A stretch of 60,128 nt of DNA from the NCBI GenBank assembly GCA_018613035.1, contig JAGGRA010000034.1, forward strand, positions 17,773 to 77,900, in the 5' to 3' direction. The notes beneath the pieces are model-generated. The model was given only the letters and a program-made list of their open reading frames with translations. It was not told where the DNA came from and searched no databases. The DNA comes from Pseudomonas sp. ISL-84. GTDB taxonomy: Bacteria; Bacillota; Bacilli; Bacillales; Cytobacillaceae. Below, one piece after another: positions 34,666 through 43,362 of the stretch (its first letter is position 1; each line of letters starts with the position of its first letter). The translations under genes were made by a program, and so were the position numbers.

Positions 34666-34747
34666 TATACAGTGCTAACCATCATTCAAGAATCTGCAAA
34701 TCTCTGTTAAAATATTTGTATTTAACAGTATAAGGAGAGGAAGTACG

Positions 34748-35719
34748 ATGCTTGCAGAGCGTTTGAAGCCTGGTGATGAAATCAGGGTGATTGCACCATC
34801 CAGAAGCATGGCAATCATAAAGGGGGAGCAATTAAGAATTGCACAGGAGCGATTAAATCAACTTGGTTTCACAGTTACTTTTGGAAAAAACGCAGAAATT
34901 CATGATGAGTTTTTCAGTTCTTCTATCGAAGAAAGAGTGGAGGACTTGCATGAAGCCTTTACCGATCCGAAAGTAAAAGGGGTTCTAACAGTAATAGGAG
35001 GCTATAACGCAAACCAGCTTTTAAAATACATAGATTTTGACCTTATAAAAAACAACCCAAAGGTATTTTGCGGATTCAGTGATATTACTGCATTGCAGGG
35101 TGCGATTTATAAAAAAACGGGATTAATTACGTATTCGGGTCCCCATTTTTCAAGTTTCGGTGTTAAACATGGGTTCGAGTACACCCTCGAATCCTTTATT
35201 AATGCTGTCACAAATGATGCGCCGTATGAAATTGTTCCTTCTACCCACTGGAGTGATGACCCATGGTATTTGGATCAGGAAGACAGGCAATTCTTCAAAC
35301 AAGATGGCTATATAGTCCTTCAGGAAGGAGAGGCAGAAGGCGTTTTGATCGGCGGGAATCTTTGCACCCTTAACTTGCTTCAGGGAACCGAATTCATGCC
35401 TTCACTTAAAAACTCAATCCTATTCATTGAGGATGATGAAGAATCCCATCCGCTCGCATTTGATAGGGATCTTCAATCATTGCTTCATCTTCCTGATGCA
35501 CAAAGTATACAAGCAATTTTAATTGGCAGATTTCAGAAAAACTCCCAGGTAACTGAAGAAGCTCTGCGGAAAATTATTGATTCTAAAAAGGAGCTTAAAG
35601 GGATACCGGTCATTGCCAATGTGAACTTTGGCCATGTGCATCCTTTTGCCACCATCCCGATTGGTGCAAAAGCAGCTATCTCGGCTCATGGATATGAAAT
35701 ATGGATCGAGCAAAAATAA
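34748..35719 (+). CDS. LD-carboxypeptidase, S66 family (LdcA/MccF-like)
   Basis: 323 residues. The serine nucleophile region reads FCGFSDITAL (about 110-119), GGYNANQLL precedes it, LIGGNLCTLN holds the second motif, and FGHVHPFATIPIG the catalytic histidine. S66 enzymes cut the L,D bond of muropeptide tetrapeptides or inactivate microcin C-like peptide nucleotides; both roles are possible. AGGAGAGGAAGT precedes the ATG. Single-gene unit. Confidence 0.9.
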   Translation: MLAERLKPGDEIRVIAPSRSMAIIKGEQLRIAQERLNQLGFTVTFGKNAEIHDEFFSSSIEERVEDLHEAFTDPKVKGVLTVIGGYNANQLLKYIDFDLIKNNPKVFCGFSDITALQGAIYKKTGLITYSGPHFSSFGVKHGFEYTLESFINAVTNDAPYEIVPSTHWSDDPWYLDQEDRQFFKQDGYIVLQEGEAEGVLIGGNLCTLNLLQGTEFMPSLKNSILFIEDDEESHPLAFDRDLQSLLHLPDAQSIQAILIGRFQKNSQVTEEALRKIIDSKKELKGIPVIANVNFGHVHPFATIPIGAKAAISAHGYEIWIEQK

Positions 35720-35722
35720 GTG

Positions 35723-35755
35723 TAGACTGGACAGTAATGTCCCGGTCTTTTTTGT
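35723..35755 (+). terminator. Terminator after the LD-carboxypeptidase gene
   Basis: AGACTGGACA-GTAA-TGTCCCGGTCT followed by TTTTTG. Confidence 0.85.
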
Positions 35756-35809
35756 CCATAAAAAATACAATCATTCCGAGCAGTATTTCCATGTGTAAAT
35801 TTGTATAAT

Positions 35810-36056
35810 ATTACTAAATGAAAGAAAGAAATTTAGTGTTACTAGGAACTGCCCTCCCTTTTGAGAGTAAGTTTTTCTGGACATTTATTTTTATTATCCT
35901 TGAGGTTTTGAGTGTATAGATCAAATCTCGATGAGACCTGGAAATATATGTAAATATTCCTGAAGAGACGTATTTCTAGAGAAAGGCATATCTTATAAGT
36001 TTGAATAAGTCATGATTTAAATATTCTTTCAGCCACCATTGTGTGGCTGTTTTTTT
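35810..36056 (+). ncRNA. Possible short untranslated transcript
   Basis: This 400-bp gene-free stretch has a TATAAT-like -10 near 35805 (no clear -35) and ends in a clean terminator: AGCCAC (36031-36036), loop, GTGGCT (36043-36048) and G plus seven Ts. A 33-codon frame within it lacks a ribosome site. The terminator is too far from the LD-carboxypeptidase gene to be needed by it. No known RNA family was recognised. Confidence 0.3.
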
Positions 36057-36121
36057 GCCTTCATAAGAATATTCATTTTGGGGATATCGGCATTCTTTAA
36101 GAAAGATTTAATCATTCATTT

Positions 36122-36129
36122 CATACAAT
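36122..36129 (+). promoter_or_regulatory. Possible SigE-type -10 of the yodT operon
   Basis: CATACAAT matches the SigE -10 consensus CATACANT exactly, about 130 bp before the aminotransferase start. The -35 is poor. In B. subtilis the corresponding operon is expressed in the mother cell under SigE, which fits. Confidence 0.4.
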
Positions 36130-36256
36130 TTAATATATTGGCCAAAAACAGGATAGGTTTTTATGCCAAGAGGCTGTTTGGATGTTAAGCCAGCAGCAGA
36201 AACATTTAAGCCGCAGGCGATTTTTCGCATCTTTTAGGGTGGAGGGAGTATTCTTA

Positions 36257-37615
36257 ATGGACCAGTCGAACTTAATTAAGCCGATGCTTGATGCACAATA
36301 TCCGGTGATTGACTACGGCAAGGGCGTCTATTTATATGATAGCGATGGAAAGGAATACCTGGATGCGTCATCTGGCGCGATTACCGCGAATATCGGCCAC
36401 GGTGTAAAAGAGATTATTGATGCAATGCATGAACAGGCAAAGAAAGTCTCTTTTGTGTACCGTTCTCAATTTACAAGCGAGGCAGCAGAAAAGCTTGCCC
36501 GTAAAATAGCTGAATTATCGCTTGGCGAATTAAACTGGAGTTTCTTTGTGAACAGCGGTTCGGAGGCTACAGAAACAGCTATGAAAATTGCAATCCAATA
36601 CTGGCAGGAAAAAGGGATTCAAACAAAAACAAAGGTTCTCTCAAGATGGATGAGCTATCATGGTATCACACTTGGAGCCTTGTCAATGTCAGGGCACACC
36701 GGAAGAAGGGCGCGTTTCATACCGCTTCTTGAGGACTTTCCTGTCATCCACCCTCCATATTGCTACAGATGCCCTTATAATCTTGAAGCGCCTGATTGTG
36801 GCTATTTATGTGCACATGAATTAGAAACAGTAATCAAGCGTATAGGTGCGGAGAATATTGCCGCATTTATTGCAGAGCCGGTGATTGGTGCTGCCGGAGG
36901 AGCTATTGCCCCTCCCAGGGACTACTACAAGGTTATTAAAGAAATATGTAATCGAAACGAAATTTTATTTATAGCAGATGAGGTTATGACCGGTTTTGGC
37001 AGGACTGGCACGATGCTTGCTTCAGAACAATGGAGTGTCGAACCTGATATCGTTGCGCTTGGAAAAGGAATGGGGGCGGGATACGCACCGATAGCCGCTG
37101 CCCTTGTAAGTGATAAGGTTATGGAGCCGATTCTGGAAGGATCCAAAAGCATCATGAGTGGTCATACTTTAAGCGCTAACCCACAGTCCTGTGCAGTTTC
37201 ACTCGCAGTTTTGGAATATATCGATAAAAATAAAATCATTGCTGAGGTGGACAGCAAAGGAGTGTATCTAAAAAATAAGCTCGTAAACCTGCAGACGAGG
37301 TTTCCTTTTATCGGTGACGTAAGAGGAAAAGGCCTAATGGTCGGGCTTGAATTTGTAAAAGATCCTTCCACGAAAGAGCCATTTTCAAGAGAACTGGCGC
37401 TTACTCAAACAATAATAAATGTTGCACAGAACCAGGGGCTGCTCATTTATCCTGCAGGTGCCGGTACAAATGGCAATAACGGTGACGCTATCTTGATTGC
37501 ACCGCCATTGACAATAACCAAAAGAGAAATTGATGAGCTGGTGAAGCGCCTTGAGACAACACTGCAAACTTTTACTGAGAAATATTTGACCCTTGCTGAG
37601 GAAGAGGCTGAGTAA
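36257..37615 (+). CDS. yodT: Class III aminotransferase, YodT-like (beta-lysine catabolism)
   Basis: 452 residues. PLP-dependent class III (ornithine/4-aminobutyrate type) enzyme: VNSGSEATETAMK (about 97-109), the IADEVMTGFGRTG strand with the cofactor Asp (about 240-252), the Schiff-base Lys in ALGKGMGAGYAP (about K274), and SGHTLSANP. A cysteine-rich loop YCYRCPYNLEAPDCGYLC (about 172-189) is unusual for the class. Position at the head of the lysine cluster and similarity to B. subtilis YodT suggest it transaminates an acetyl-beta-lysine intermediate (inference). ATG at 36257 with GGAGGG is chosen; the frame opens earlier at 36182. Confidence 0.86.
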   Translation: MDQSNLIKPMLDAQYPVIDYGKGVYLYDSDGKEYLDASSGAITANIGHGVKEIIDAMHEQAKKVSFVYRSQFTSEAAEKLARKIAELSLGELNWSFFVNSGSEATETAMKIAIQYWQEKGIQTKTKVLSRWMSYHGITLGALSMSGHTGRRARFIPLLEDFPVIHPPYCYRCPYNLEAPDCGYLCAHELETVIKRIGAENIAAFIAEPVIGAAGGAIAPPRDYYKVIKEICNRNEILFIADEVMTGFGRTGTMLASEQWSVEPDIVALGKGMGAGYAPIAAALVSDKVMEPILEGSKSIMSGHTLSANPQSCAVSLAVLEYIDKNKIIAEVDSKGVYLKNKLVNLQTRFPFIGDVRGKGLMVGLEFVKDPSTKEPFSRELALTQTIINVAQNQGLLIYPAGAGTNGNNGDAILIAPPLTITKREIDELVKRLETTLQTFTEKYLTLAEEEAE

Positions 37616-37616
37616 A

Positions 37617-38309
37617 ATGGAGAACACTTTTCAAAAAATCATCGATATTCATACAGCAATGGAACACTTTCGTGATGGCATGACCATAATGTTTGGGGGA
37701 TTCGGAGGAATTGGCACACCTCCGACCATCATAGACGGAATTTTGGAAAAAGGGATAAAAGACTTAACTCTGATCGGAAATGATTCTGGTTTTCCCCATA
37801 TTGGCATTGGAAAGGTAGTGAGCCAGGGGAGAGCAAAAAAAATGATTGCCTCCCATATAGGTTCGAATCCGGTCGCAGGTCAGTTAATGACAGATGGAAA
37901 AATGAAAGTGGAATTTTCACCGCAAGGAATACTCGCAGAGAGAATTCGTGCGGGAGGTGCAGGTATTCCTGCCATTCTTTCTGATATCGGCATGGATAAT
38001 GACATCGTAACAGGCGATAAACAAAGATGCAGCTTAAATGGAAAGGAATATCTGATTGAGACAGCGTTAACTGCGGAGATATCGATTGTGTTTGCGAAAA
38101 AGGCCGATCCATATGGGAACTTGATTTATGACAAGAGTGCCAGAAATACCAATCCGCTTGTAGCAATGGCCGGGGATATGACTATTGCAGAAGTGGAAGA
38201 GATTGTCCCGCTTGGAAGTCTTGATCCGGATGAAATCGTTACGCCCGGCGTTTTTGTCGATTATATTGTCGCTTCGAAAGGAGTGAACTGGAAATGGGCA
38301 TGGGAGTAG
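37617..38309 (+). CDS. yodS: CoA-transferase subunit A, YodS-like
   Basis: 230 residues. Class I CoA-transferase alpha subunit, with the oxyanion/CoA-binding segment MFGGFGGIGTPPTII near the N-terminus and SHIGSNP, GGAGIPA later. With the next gene it forms a heteromeric acetoacetate/butyrate-type CoA transferase. In this operon it probably activates the oxo-acid produced by YodT. It starts directly at the yodT stop and overlaps yodR by 16 bases. Confidence 0.9.
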   Translation: MENTFQKIIDIHTAMEHFRDGMTIMFGGFGGIGTPPTIIDGILEKGIKDLTLIGNDSGFPHIGIGKVVSQGRAKKMIASHIGSNPVAGQLMTDGKMKVEFSPQGILAERIRAGGAGIPAILSDIGMDNDIVTGDKQRCSLNGKEYLIETALTAEISIVFAKKADPYGNLIYDKSARNTNPLVAMAGDMTIAEVEEIVPLGSLDPDEIVTPGVFVDYIVASKGVNWKWAWE

Positions 38310-38956
38310 AAATGAGGAACCGCATAGCAAAGCGTGCTGCGGAGGAAATACAGAACGGAATGATTGTCAATCTTGGCATAGGAATCCCTTCGCTGGTTCC
38401 GAACCACTTGCCTGAAGGTACGAAGGTTATGTTCCATGCTGAGAATGGCATTACAGGAATGGGGCCCAGTCCGGAGAAAGGGAAGGAAGACGAAAATCTC
38501 TGCAATGCCGGCGGTTTTCCTGTTTCAGCAGTGAAGGGGGCATCTTACTGCGATAGTGCAGTTGCCTTTGGAATGATCCGAAAGGGAAGGGTAGATATGA
38601 CCATTCTTGGCTCCTTACAGGTAAGTGAGAAGGGGGATTTAGCCAACTGGATCGTGCCCGGCAAAAAAGTGCCAGGGATGGGCGGTGCAATGGAGCTCGC
38701 ACAAAAAGCCAAAAAAGTTATTGTAGTAATGAACCAGACAGACAAACACGGAAATTCAAAAATCGTTAGGGAGTGTACGCTCCCCCTCACATCCGCGAAC
38801 TGTGTCGATATGATTATAACGGAAATGGCGGTTTTTCAATTATCACATGAAGGCCTGAAATTAATAGAATTATTTTCTCCCCATTCGGTTAACCAAGTAA
38901 GAGCTAAAACGGGCTGCAGCTTTACTATTGCTGAAAATATAAGAGTGATTGGTTAA
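38294..38956 (+). CDS. yodR: CoA-transferase subunit B, YodR-like
   Basis: 220 residues. Class I CoA-transferase beta subunit with VNLGIGIPSLVPNHL and the catalytic glutamate in HAENGITGMGP (about residue 51). GGSxDxxxG-like features of the family appear as CDSAVAFGMIRKGRVD. GGAGTG precedes the first ATG at 38294; another ATG at 38312 is possible, but the longer N-terminus is like YodR. Coupled to the A subunit. Confidence 0.9.
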   Translation: MGMGVEMRNRIAKRAAEEIQNGMIVNLGIGIPSLVPNHLPEGTKVMFHAENGITGMGPSPEKGKEDENLCNAGGFPVSAVKGASYCDSAVAFGMIRKGRVDMTILGSLQVSEKGDLANWIVPGKKVPGMGGAMELAQKAKKVIVVMNQTDKHGNSKIVRECTLPLTSANCVDMIITEMAVFQLSHEGLKLIELFSPHSVNQVRAKTGCSFTIAENIRVIG

Positions 38957-39010
38957 TATACCTTGCTCACCTTATAGGGTTAAGGAATTAGAATAAGGGA
39001 GGGAAATTAT

Positions 39011-40288
39011 ATGGAAGCTCAACAAAAAATTAAGCAATGGCTTGAAGAAAATAAGCAACGGGGAGTAAGAATTCTCCAGCAGCTTGTCCAGGAAGGCAGC
39101 ACCCGCGGAAATGAAAGCAGTGCGCAGGCTGTGATCATTGAAAAGTGCCGGAAACTGGGACTAACCCTCGATATTTGGGAGATTGGGAAGGATGTTTTGA
39201 TCAAACATCCAGCCTTTTCCTCTGACAGAAAGGATTTTTCCGGAAACCCCAATGTAGTGGCAACCTTGAAAGGAACAGGAGGCGGGAGATCTCTGATCTT
39301 GAATGGGCATATTGACGTAGTGCCTGAAGGGGACAGGAATGATTGGGAATATGATCCTTTTAGCGGAAGGATCGAAGATGGAAAACTATACGGGCGCGGT
39401 TCAACAGATATGAAAGGCGGAACTGTCTCACTTCTGCTTGCAATGGAAGCAGTTATCACTTTAGATATTAAGCTGAAAGGCGATGTGATTTTTCAAAGTG
39501 TCATAGAAGAAGAGAGTGGCGGCGCCGGTACACTGGCTGCTGTCTTGCGGGGATATAAAGCCGATGGGGCGATTATACCCGAGCCTACTAATATGAAGAT
39601 TTTCCCAAAACAGCAGGGGTCCATGTGGTTCCGCATAACTGTCAAAGGCCGATCAGCGCATGGAGGCACCCGCTATGAAGGAGTTAACGCAATAGAAAAA
39701 GCAATGATTGTTATGACAACGCTGCAAGAACTGGAGAAAGCGAGAAATTTGAAAATAACAGACCCTCTATATAGCAACATTCCTATTCCGATTCCTATTA
39801 ATATTGGAAAAATAAATAGTGGAGAATGGCCTTCTTCAGTTCCCGATATTGCGGTAATTGAAGGGAGGATGGGCGTTGCTCCGGATGAAGATATGAAATC
39901 GGCTGAAAAAGAGCTCGAACTATGTATGAAGAAAGCTGCTGAAAAAGATGACTGGCTTAAAAAGAATCCTCCTCAAGTCGAGTGGTTTGGCGGGCGATGG
40001 ATTCCTGGCAACCTGGAAGAGAATCATCCGCTTATGTCCGTTCTATCCGATTCCTTTGAAGCAGTTAAAGGGAAGCAGCCTGTAGTTGAAGCCTCGCCGT
40101 GGGGAACGGATGGCGGAATTTTATCCAGGATAGGAGATACCCCTGTTGTTGTGTTTGGCCCGGGCGTAACAGAAGCAGCCCATGATGTGAATGAGTATAT
40201 ACCCATTCAGGAAGTGTTTGATGCCGCTGAAATAATTGCTCTTGCTATTATGGATTGGTGCGGTACTGAAAGTGGCCGGCACAATTGA
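39011..40288 (+). CDS. yodQ: M20 family deacylase, YodQ-like (ArgE/DapE type)
   Basis: 425 residues. Dizinc peptidase/deacylase: LNGHIDVVPEGD (about 97-108, first zinc ligands), YGRGSTDMKGG (about 127-137), EEESGGAGT with the catalytic Glu (about 168-176), and a dimerisation domain around GRSAHGGTRYEG. The C-terminal HDVNEYIPI supplies the last histidine. In the beta-lysine route it should remove the acetyl group added by YodP (inference from operon and from the B. subtilis homologue). GGGAGGGA before the ATG. Confidence 0.9.
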   Translation: MEAQQKIKQWLEENKQRGVRILQQLVQEGSTRGNESSAQAVIIEKCRKLGLTLDIWEIGKDVLIKHPAFSSDRKDFSGNPNVVATLKGTGGGRSLILNGHIDVVPEGDRNDWEYDPFSGRIEDGKLYGRGSTDMKGGTVSLLLAMEAVITLDIKLKGDVIFQSVIEEESGGAGTLAAVLRGYKADGAIIPEPTNMKIFPKQQGSMWFRITVKGRSAHGGTRYEGVNAIEKAMIVMTTLQELEKARNLKITDPLYSNIPIPIPINIGKINSGEWPSSVPDIAVIEGRMGVAPDEDMKSAEKELELCMKKAAEKDDWLKKNPPQVEWFGGRWIPGNLEENHPLMSVLSDSFEAVKGKQPVVEASPWGTDGGILSRIGDTPVVVFGPGVTEAAHDVNEYIPIQEVFDAAEIIALAIMDWCGTESGRHN

Positions 40289-40310
40289 AGAAATCTTTTA
40301 TTAAACAGGA

Positions 40311-40385
40311 ATGGGTCGTGAAGACTTTAACTATGCAGTCGAAGTAATGCCGGCAAAGAAGCTGATTGGCTTTAAGGTTGAATAA
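40311..40385 (+). pseudogene. Possible remnant of an effector-binding (GyrI-like) domain gene
   Basis: A 24-codon frame, MGREDFNYAVEVMPAKKLIG and four more residues, looks coding and resembles the start of a GyrI-like/AraC effector-binding domain. It lacks a spaced ribosome site and ends abruptly just before the 21-bp repeat array. Treat as a scar; the match is from memory and weak. Confidence 0.25.
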
Positions 40386-40403
40386 GTGCAACATTTTGCA
40401 GTT

Positions 40404-40510
40404 GGCCGGTAAATGGTCCGGTTCGGCCGGAATTTTTGCGAAATCGGCCGGTAAAAATACCATTTTGGCCGGTAAAATGACAGAATCGGCCGGTAAATCA
40501 TGATGAACCT
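40404..40510. repeat. Five-unit tandem array with exact 21-bp period (GGCCGGTAAA)
   Basis: GGCCGG begins at 40404, 40425, 40446, 40467 and 40488, each 21 bp from the last. Four units continue TAAA; the second reads GGCCGGAATT. The remaining 11 bases of each unit differ except for a run ending in TTC/ATC before the next GGCCGG. The exact two-turn spacing puts every motif on one face of the DNA. Located between yodQ and yodP, just before a terminator-like hairpin that also carries GGCC arms. Confidence 0.85.
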
Positions 40511-40512
40511 TA

Positions 40513-40546
40513 TATTGCCTGGCCGAATGGCCGGGCAATTTTATTA
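40513..40546 (+). terminator. Terminator-like hairpin between yodQ and yodP
   Basis: TTGCCTGGCC-GAAT-GGCCGGGCAA followed by TTTTATT, ending 23 bp before yodP. It would separate yodP from the upstream genes or attenuate read-through. Confidence 0.7.
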
Positions 40547-40568
40547 AAAAATAAGGGGGTCTAGATAG

Positions 40569-41426
40569 ATGAATAGTACTGCAACCATTAAAACGGTTAA
40601 AAAAGAGAATTTCTCAGTGGAAATGTACATTGATTCTTTTAATAAACGTGTAAGAGTGGAGGATTATTTAGGAAATTTACAGGAAGCGATCCTCGAAGCA
40701 GAAGCAGCTGTGAACGCACATCAAAGTGAAAAATTAATATTCAGAGGAAGAGCAGAGAATTATGCTGCCCTGCTGGCCCGCGGTTTTCAGTGTGAGGCGA
40801 TCATCGATGGTTATTTCCTTGGGTCTGACCAGTATTTTTTCTGCAAATATTATTCGGATCAAAGAAGGACCAGCGGACATTGGATTACTGAGGATAGTAT
40901 CGTTAAAAATGTTCTGGCCCTTGAAAGAAACAGGGACGTGATTATGCCTCCTTCCGAATACAAGCTAATAAAAATAACACACCTGGATGCCGAGAAGCTT
41001 GCTGCCCTCTATCGAGAAGTTTTTCAGATTTATCCTACACCCCTCCATGATCCCGCATATATAAAAAAAACAATTCAAGAAGGCACCATTTATTATGCAT
41101 TTCAGTATGGAAAGGATCTGGTTAGCGCTGCTTCCGCAGAAGTAAATCTATTTTATAAAAATGCAGAATTAACAGATTGCGCTACACTTCCTTCCCACCG
41201 AAAACACGGCTTGATGAAAATTCTGCTTGAAAAATTGGAAGAAGATTTGCAGTCGCAGGAAGTCTTTTGCGCCTACTCCATTGCCAGAGCCTTGTCATTT
41301 GGAATGAATGCGGTCCTTCATCAGCTGGGCTACAAATATCGGGGACGTCTTCTCAATAATTGTTATATTTTCGATAAACTTGAGAATATGAATGTATGGG
41401 TGAAGGATTTGGCGGCATCGGATTAA
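40569..41426 (+). CDS. yodP: Beta-lysine N-acetyltransferase, YodP/AblB-like GNAT protein
   Basis: 285 residues. The C-terminal half is a GNAT domain (about 130-265) with the acetyl-CoA region LPSHRKHGLMKILLEKLEEDL, in which R/Q-x-x-G appears as RKHG. The N-terminal half (GRAENYAALLARGFQCEAIIDGYFLG) is typical of the putative beta-lysine acetyltransferases (AblB/YodP). It should acetylate the side-chain amine of beta-lysine made by the aminomutase. AAGGGGGTCTAGAT precedes the ATG. Its partner kamA lies 2 kb downstream, beyond the regulator. Confidence 0.88.
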   Translation: MNSTATIKTVKKENFSVEMYIDSFNKRVRVEDYLGNLQEAILEAEAAVNAHQSEKLIFRGRAENYAALLARGFQCEAIIDGYFLGSDQYFFCKYYSDQRRTSGHWITEDSIVKNVLALERNRDVIMPPSEYKLIKITHLDAEKLAALYREVFQIYPTPLHDPAYIKKTIQEGTIYYAFQYGKDLVSAASAEVNLFYKNAELTDCATLPSHRKHGLMKILLEKLEEDLQSQEVFCAYSIARALSFGMNAVLHQLGYKYRGRLLNNCYIFDKLENMNVWVKDLAASD

Positions 41427-41445
41427 CTTCTAAGGTTTTTACTAT

Positions 41446-41775
41446 GGCAGTAGTTAATCCGGGTGATTAGCGACGAAAACGGGGGCGTCCCAAGAGATAT
41501 GGTAGTTAATCCGGGTGATTAACGACGAAAGAGGGTGCGTCCCAAGAGATATGGTAGTTAATTAGAGTGATTAACGACGAAAGAGAGTGCGTCCCAAGAG
41601 ATATGGTAGTTAATCCAGTTGATTAGCTACGAAAAAGGATGCGACTCAAGAGATATGGTAATTAATCCAAGTAATTAACGACGAAAAAAGGCACAGCTCT
41701 CCAGATATGGTAGTTAATCCAAGTGTTTAACGACGAAAAAAGATACAGTCCTTTAGAAATGGCAGTTAATCTGCT
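41446..41775. repeat. Minisatellite A: six to seven units of exact 52-bp period
   Basis: The anchor (TA)GTTAATC occurs at 41453, 41505, 41557, 41609, 41661 and 41713, and a last partial at 41765, always 52 bp apart. Within a unit GTTAATC and GATTAAC flank a 5-bp loop (inverted repeat), followed by GACGAAA and a variable tail ending AAGAGATATGG. Units are contiguous, so this is not a CRISPR. No gene is present in this 420-bp gap. Confidence 0.92.
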
Positions 41776-41849
41776 TTTACCGGTGACACTTTAAAAAAAT
41801 TGCAAAGACAGCCCTACATCAAAAGAATCCCCTTCTCATATCCAAAAAC

Positions 41850-41888
41850 GTGCCAGATTTTCGGCACCTGATGACAAGTTTTCGGCAT
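41850..41888. promoter_or_regulatory. Two 18-bp operator-like inverted repeats before the sigma-54 activator gene
   Basis: Site 1, GTGCC-N8-GGCAC (41850-41867), is perfect. Site 2, ATGAC-N8-GGCAT (41871-41888), keeps the right arm; both have TTTTC before the right arm and lie 21 bp apart. The same GTGCC-N8-GGCAT occurs upstream of the kamA promoter (43363-43380), so this is a likely binding site of the activator (autoregulation). Confidence 0.6.
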
Positions 41889-41921
41889 CCCCTCATATAC
41901 ATTGTAGGGGAGGGGATCATG

Positions 41922-43352
41922 ATGTCCGATACACAAGCTATGTCAAAAGAAGTTCTTGCTGCCATTTTAAAGGGAATTGATGAAGGGATCCATGTTGTGG
42001 ATTTGAATGGGAAAACCATTTTTTATAATGAAATTGCTGCTAAGCATGATGGTTTGGACGTCTCCGAGGTTCTGGGCAATTCAGTCCTGAACGCTTTTCC
42101 ATCATTGGATGAAGAGACAAGCACGCTAATAAAGGTAATCAAAACCAAAAAACCGATTTACAATCAAACACAATCATATGTTAATGTCCATGGCGTACAA
42201 ATTGAAACGATCAACACAACACTGCCAATCCTGGTAAATGGGAAAGTAGCCGGAGCCGTTGAGATTGCAAAAGATTATTCAAGACTGAAGCTTCTCTCGG
42301 AAAGCCTGCTTGATTTGAGGAAGAAAATAAAAAAGCCTGCGAAAAAGACAATCAAAATGAACACTGTCCAATACACCTTGGAAAGTCTCCTTACGATTAA
42401 CAAGGAAATGCAGAAAATAAAAAATGAAGCAGCTAAACTGGCAAAGTCAGACTCTCCCATTCTTGTATTTGGAGAAAGCGGATGCGGAAAAGAACTATTT
42501 GTCCAAGGGGTCCACCATGCTTCGTCAAGGAGTAACGGCCCTTTCATTGCCCAGAATTGTGCAGCTATTCCGGAGTCGCTTCTGGAAAGTATTTTGTTTG
42601 GAACTGCAAAAGGGAGCTATACCGGTGCTGTAGACAGGCCTGGATTGTTTGAGCTGGCGGATGGCGGCGCTCTTTTTCTGGATGAAATCCATGCGATGCC
42701 CATTGAGCTTCAGGCTAAGCTGCTCAGGGTGCTTGAGGATGGGATGGTAAGAAGAGTAGGCAGCACGAAAAGCTGCCAGGTGAATGTGAGGGTGATTGCG
42801 GCCATGAATATCCATCCCGGTGTGGCACTTGAAAAAATGCAAATTAGGACAGATTTATTTTATCGTTTAAACGTCCTTACATTCGGGCTGCTTCCATTAA
42901 GGGAAAGAACAGAGGATATTGAATTCCTTGCGATGCATTTTATAAAGCAGTTCAACCGGGTGTTTAATAAAAATATTACAGGCATTGGTAATGAGGTGAA
43001 TCAATTTTTCAAACGCTATACCTGGCCGGGCAACGTCCGGGAGCTAAAGCATACGATCGAGTACATGATGAATGTATGCGAGAAAGACTTTCTCGAGGAA
43101 GAAGATCTGCCAGTCATGCTGAAGCAGCAAATACAATCGCATAGAAAAGACCAGCCAGCAAGGGGTTTATCATTAAAGACGAACATGGCGAATCTTGAAA
43201 AAGAACTAATTGAAAATGCCCTTAAGCAAACAGATGGAAATATAAAAAGGGCGGCAAAGTTATTGGAAGTTCCCCGTCAAACCCTTCAATATAAGCTATC
43301 CAAGTATAAAATCAGGATTCAAGAAGAAAACTCCAGTAGCCTAAATGAATAA
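41922..43352 (+). CDS. Sigma-54-dependent transcriptional activator with PAS domain
   Basis: 476 residues. An N-terminal PAS domain (about 15-120, GIHVVDLNGKTIFYNEIAA) is followed by an AAA+ domain with Walker A GESGCGKE (about 182-189) and Walker B GGALFLDEIHAM. The sigma-54 contact loop GAFTGA reads GSYTGA here. The C-terminal Fis-type helix-turn-helix is NIKRAAKLLEVPRQTLQYKL. It should activate the -24/-12 promoter of kamA in response to a small metabolite sensed by the PAS domain, plausibly lysine-derived. The frame opens at 41850, but GGGGAGGGG favours ATG 41922 (41919 is also possible). B. subtilis has no such regulator in its kamA cluster. Confidence 0.92.
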   Translation: MSDTQAMSKEVLAAILKGIDEGIHVVDLNGKTIFYNEIAAKHDGLDVSEVLGNSVLNAFPSLDEETSTLIKVIKTKKPIYNQTQSYVNVHGVQIETINTTLPILVNGKVAGAVEIAKDYSRLKLLSESLLDLRKKIKKPAKKTIKMNTVQYTLESLLTINKEMQKIKNEAAKLAKSDSPILVFGESGCGKELFVQGVHHASSRSNGPFIAQNCAAIPESLLESILFGTAKGSYTGAVDRPGLFELADGGALFLDEIHAMPIELQAKLLRVLEDGMVRRVGSTKSCQVNVRVIAAMNIHPGVALEKMQIRTDLFYRLNVLTFGLLPLRERTEDIEFLAMHFIKQFNRVFNKNITGIGNEVNQFFKRYTWPGNVRELKHTIEYMMNVCEKDFLEEEDLPVMLKQQIQSHRKDQPARGLSLKTNMANLEKELIENALKQTDGNIKRAAKLLEVPRQTLQYKLSKYKIRIQEENSSSLNE

Positions 43353-43362
43353 TACCATCACA

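Noticed and set aside
35818..35919. 33-codon frame (MKERNLVLLG start)
   Set aside because: No ribosome site; its ATG lies just after a -10 element.
36057..36256. Second sigma-54 promoter before yodT
   Set aside because: TTGGCC near 36141 has no TTGC at the required 5-bp spacing; a SigE-type -10 fits better.
40248..40538. 96-codon minus-strand frame with LPAD/IPAE heptapeptide repeats
   Set aside because: It is a by-product of the 21-bp array (7 codons per unit) and lacks a ribosome site; kept only as a possible origin of the array.
41446..41775. CRISPR array
   Set aside because: The units are contiguous 52-bp tandem repeats without unique spacers, and no cas genes are present; the same holds for 50035-50475.
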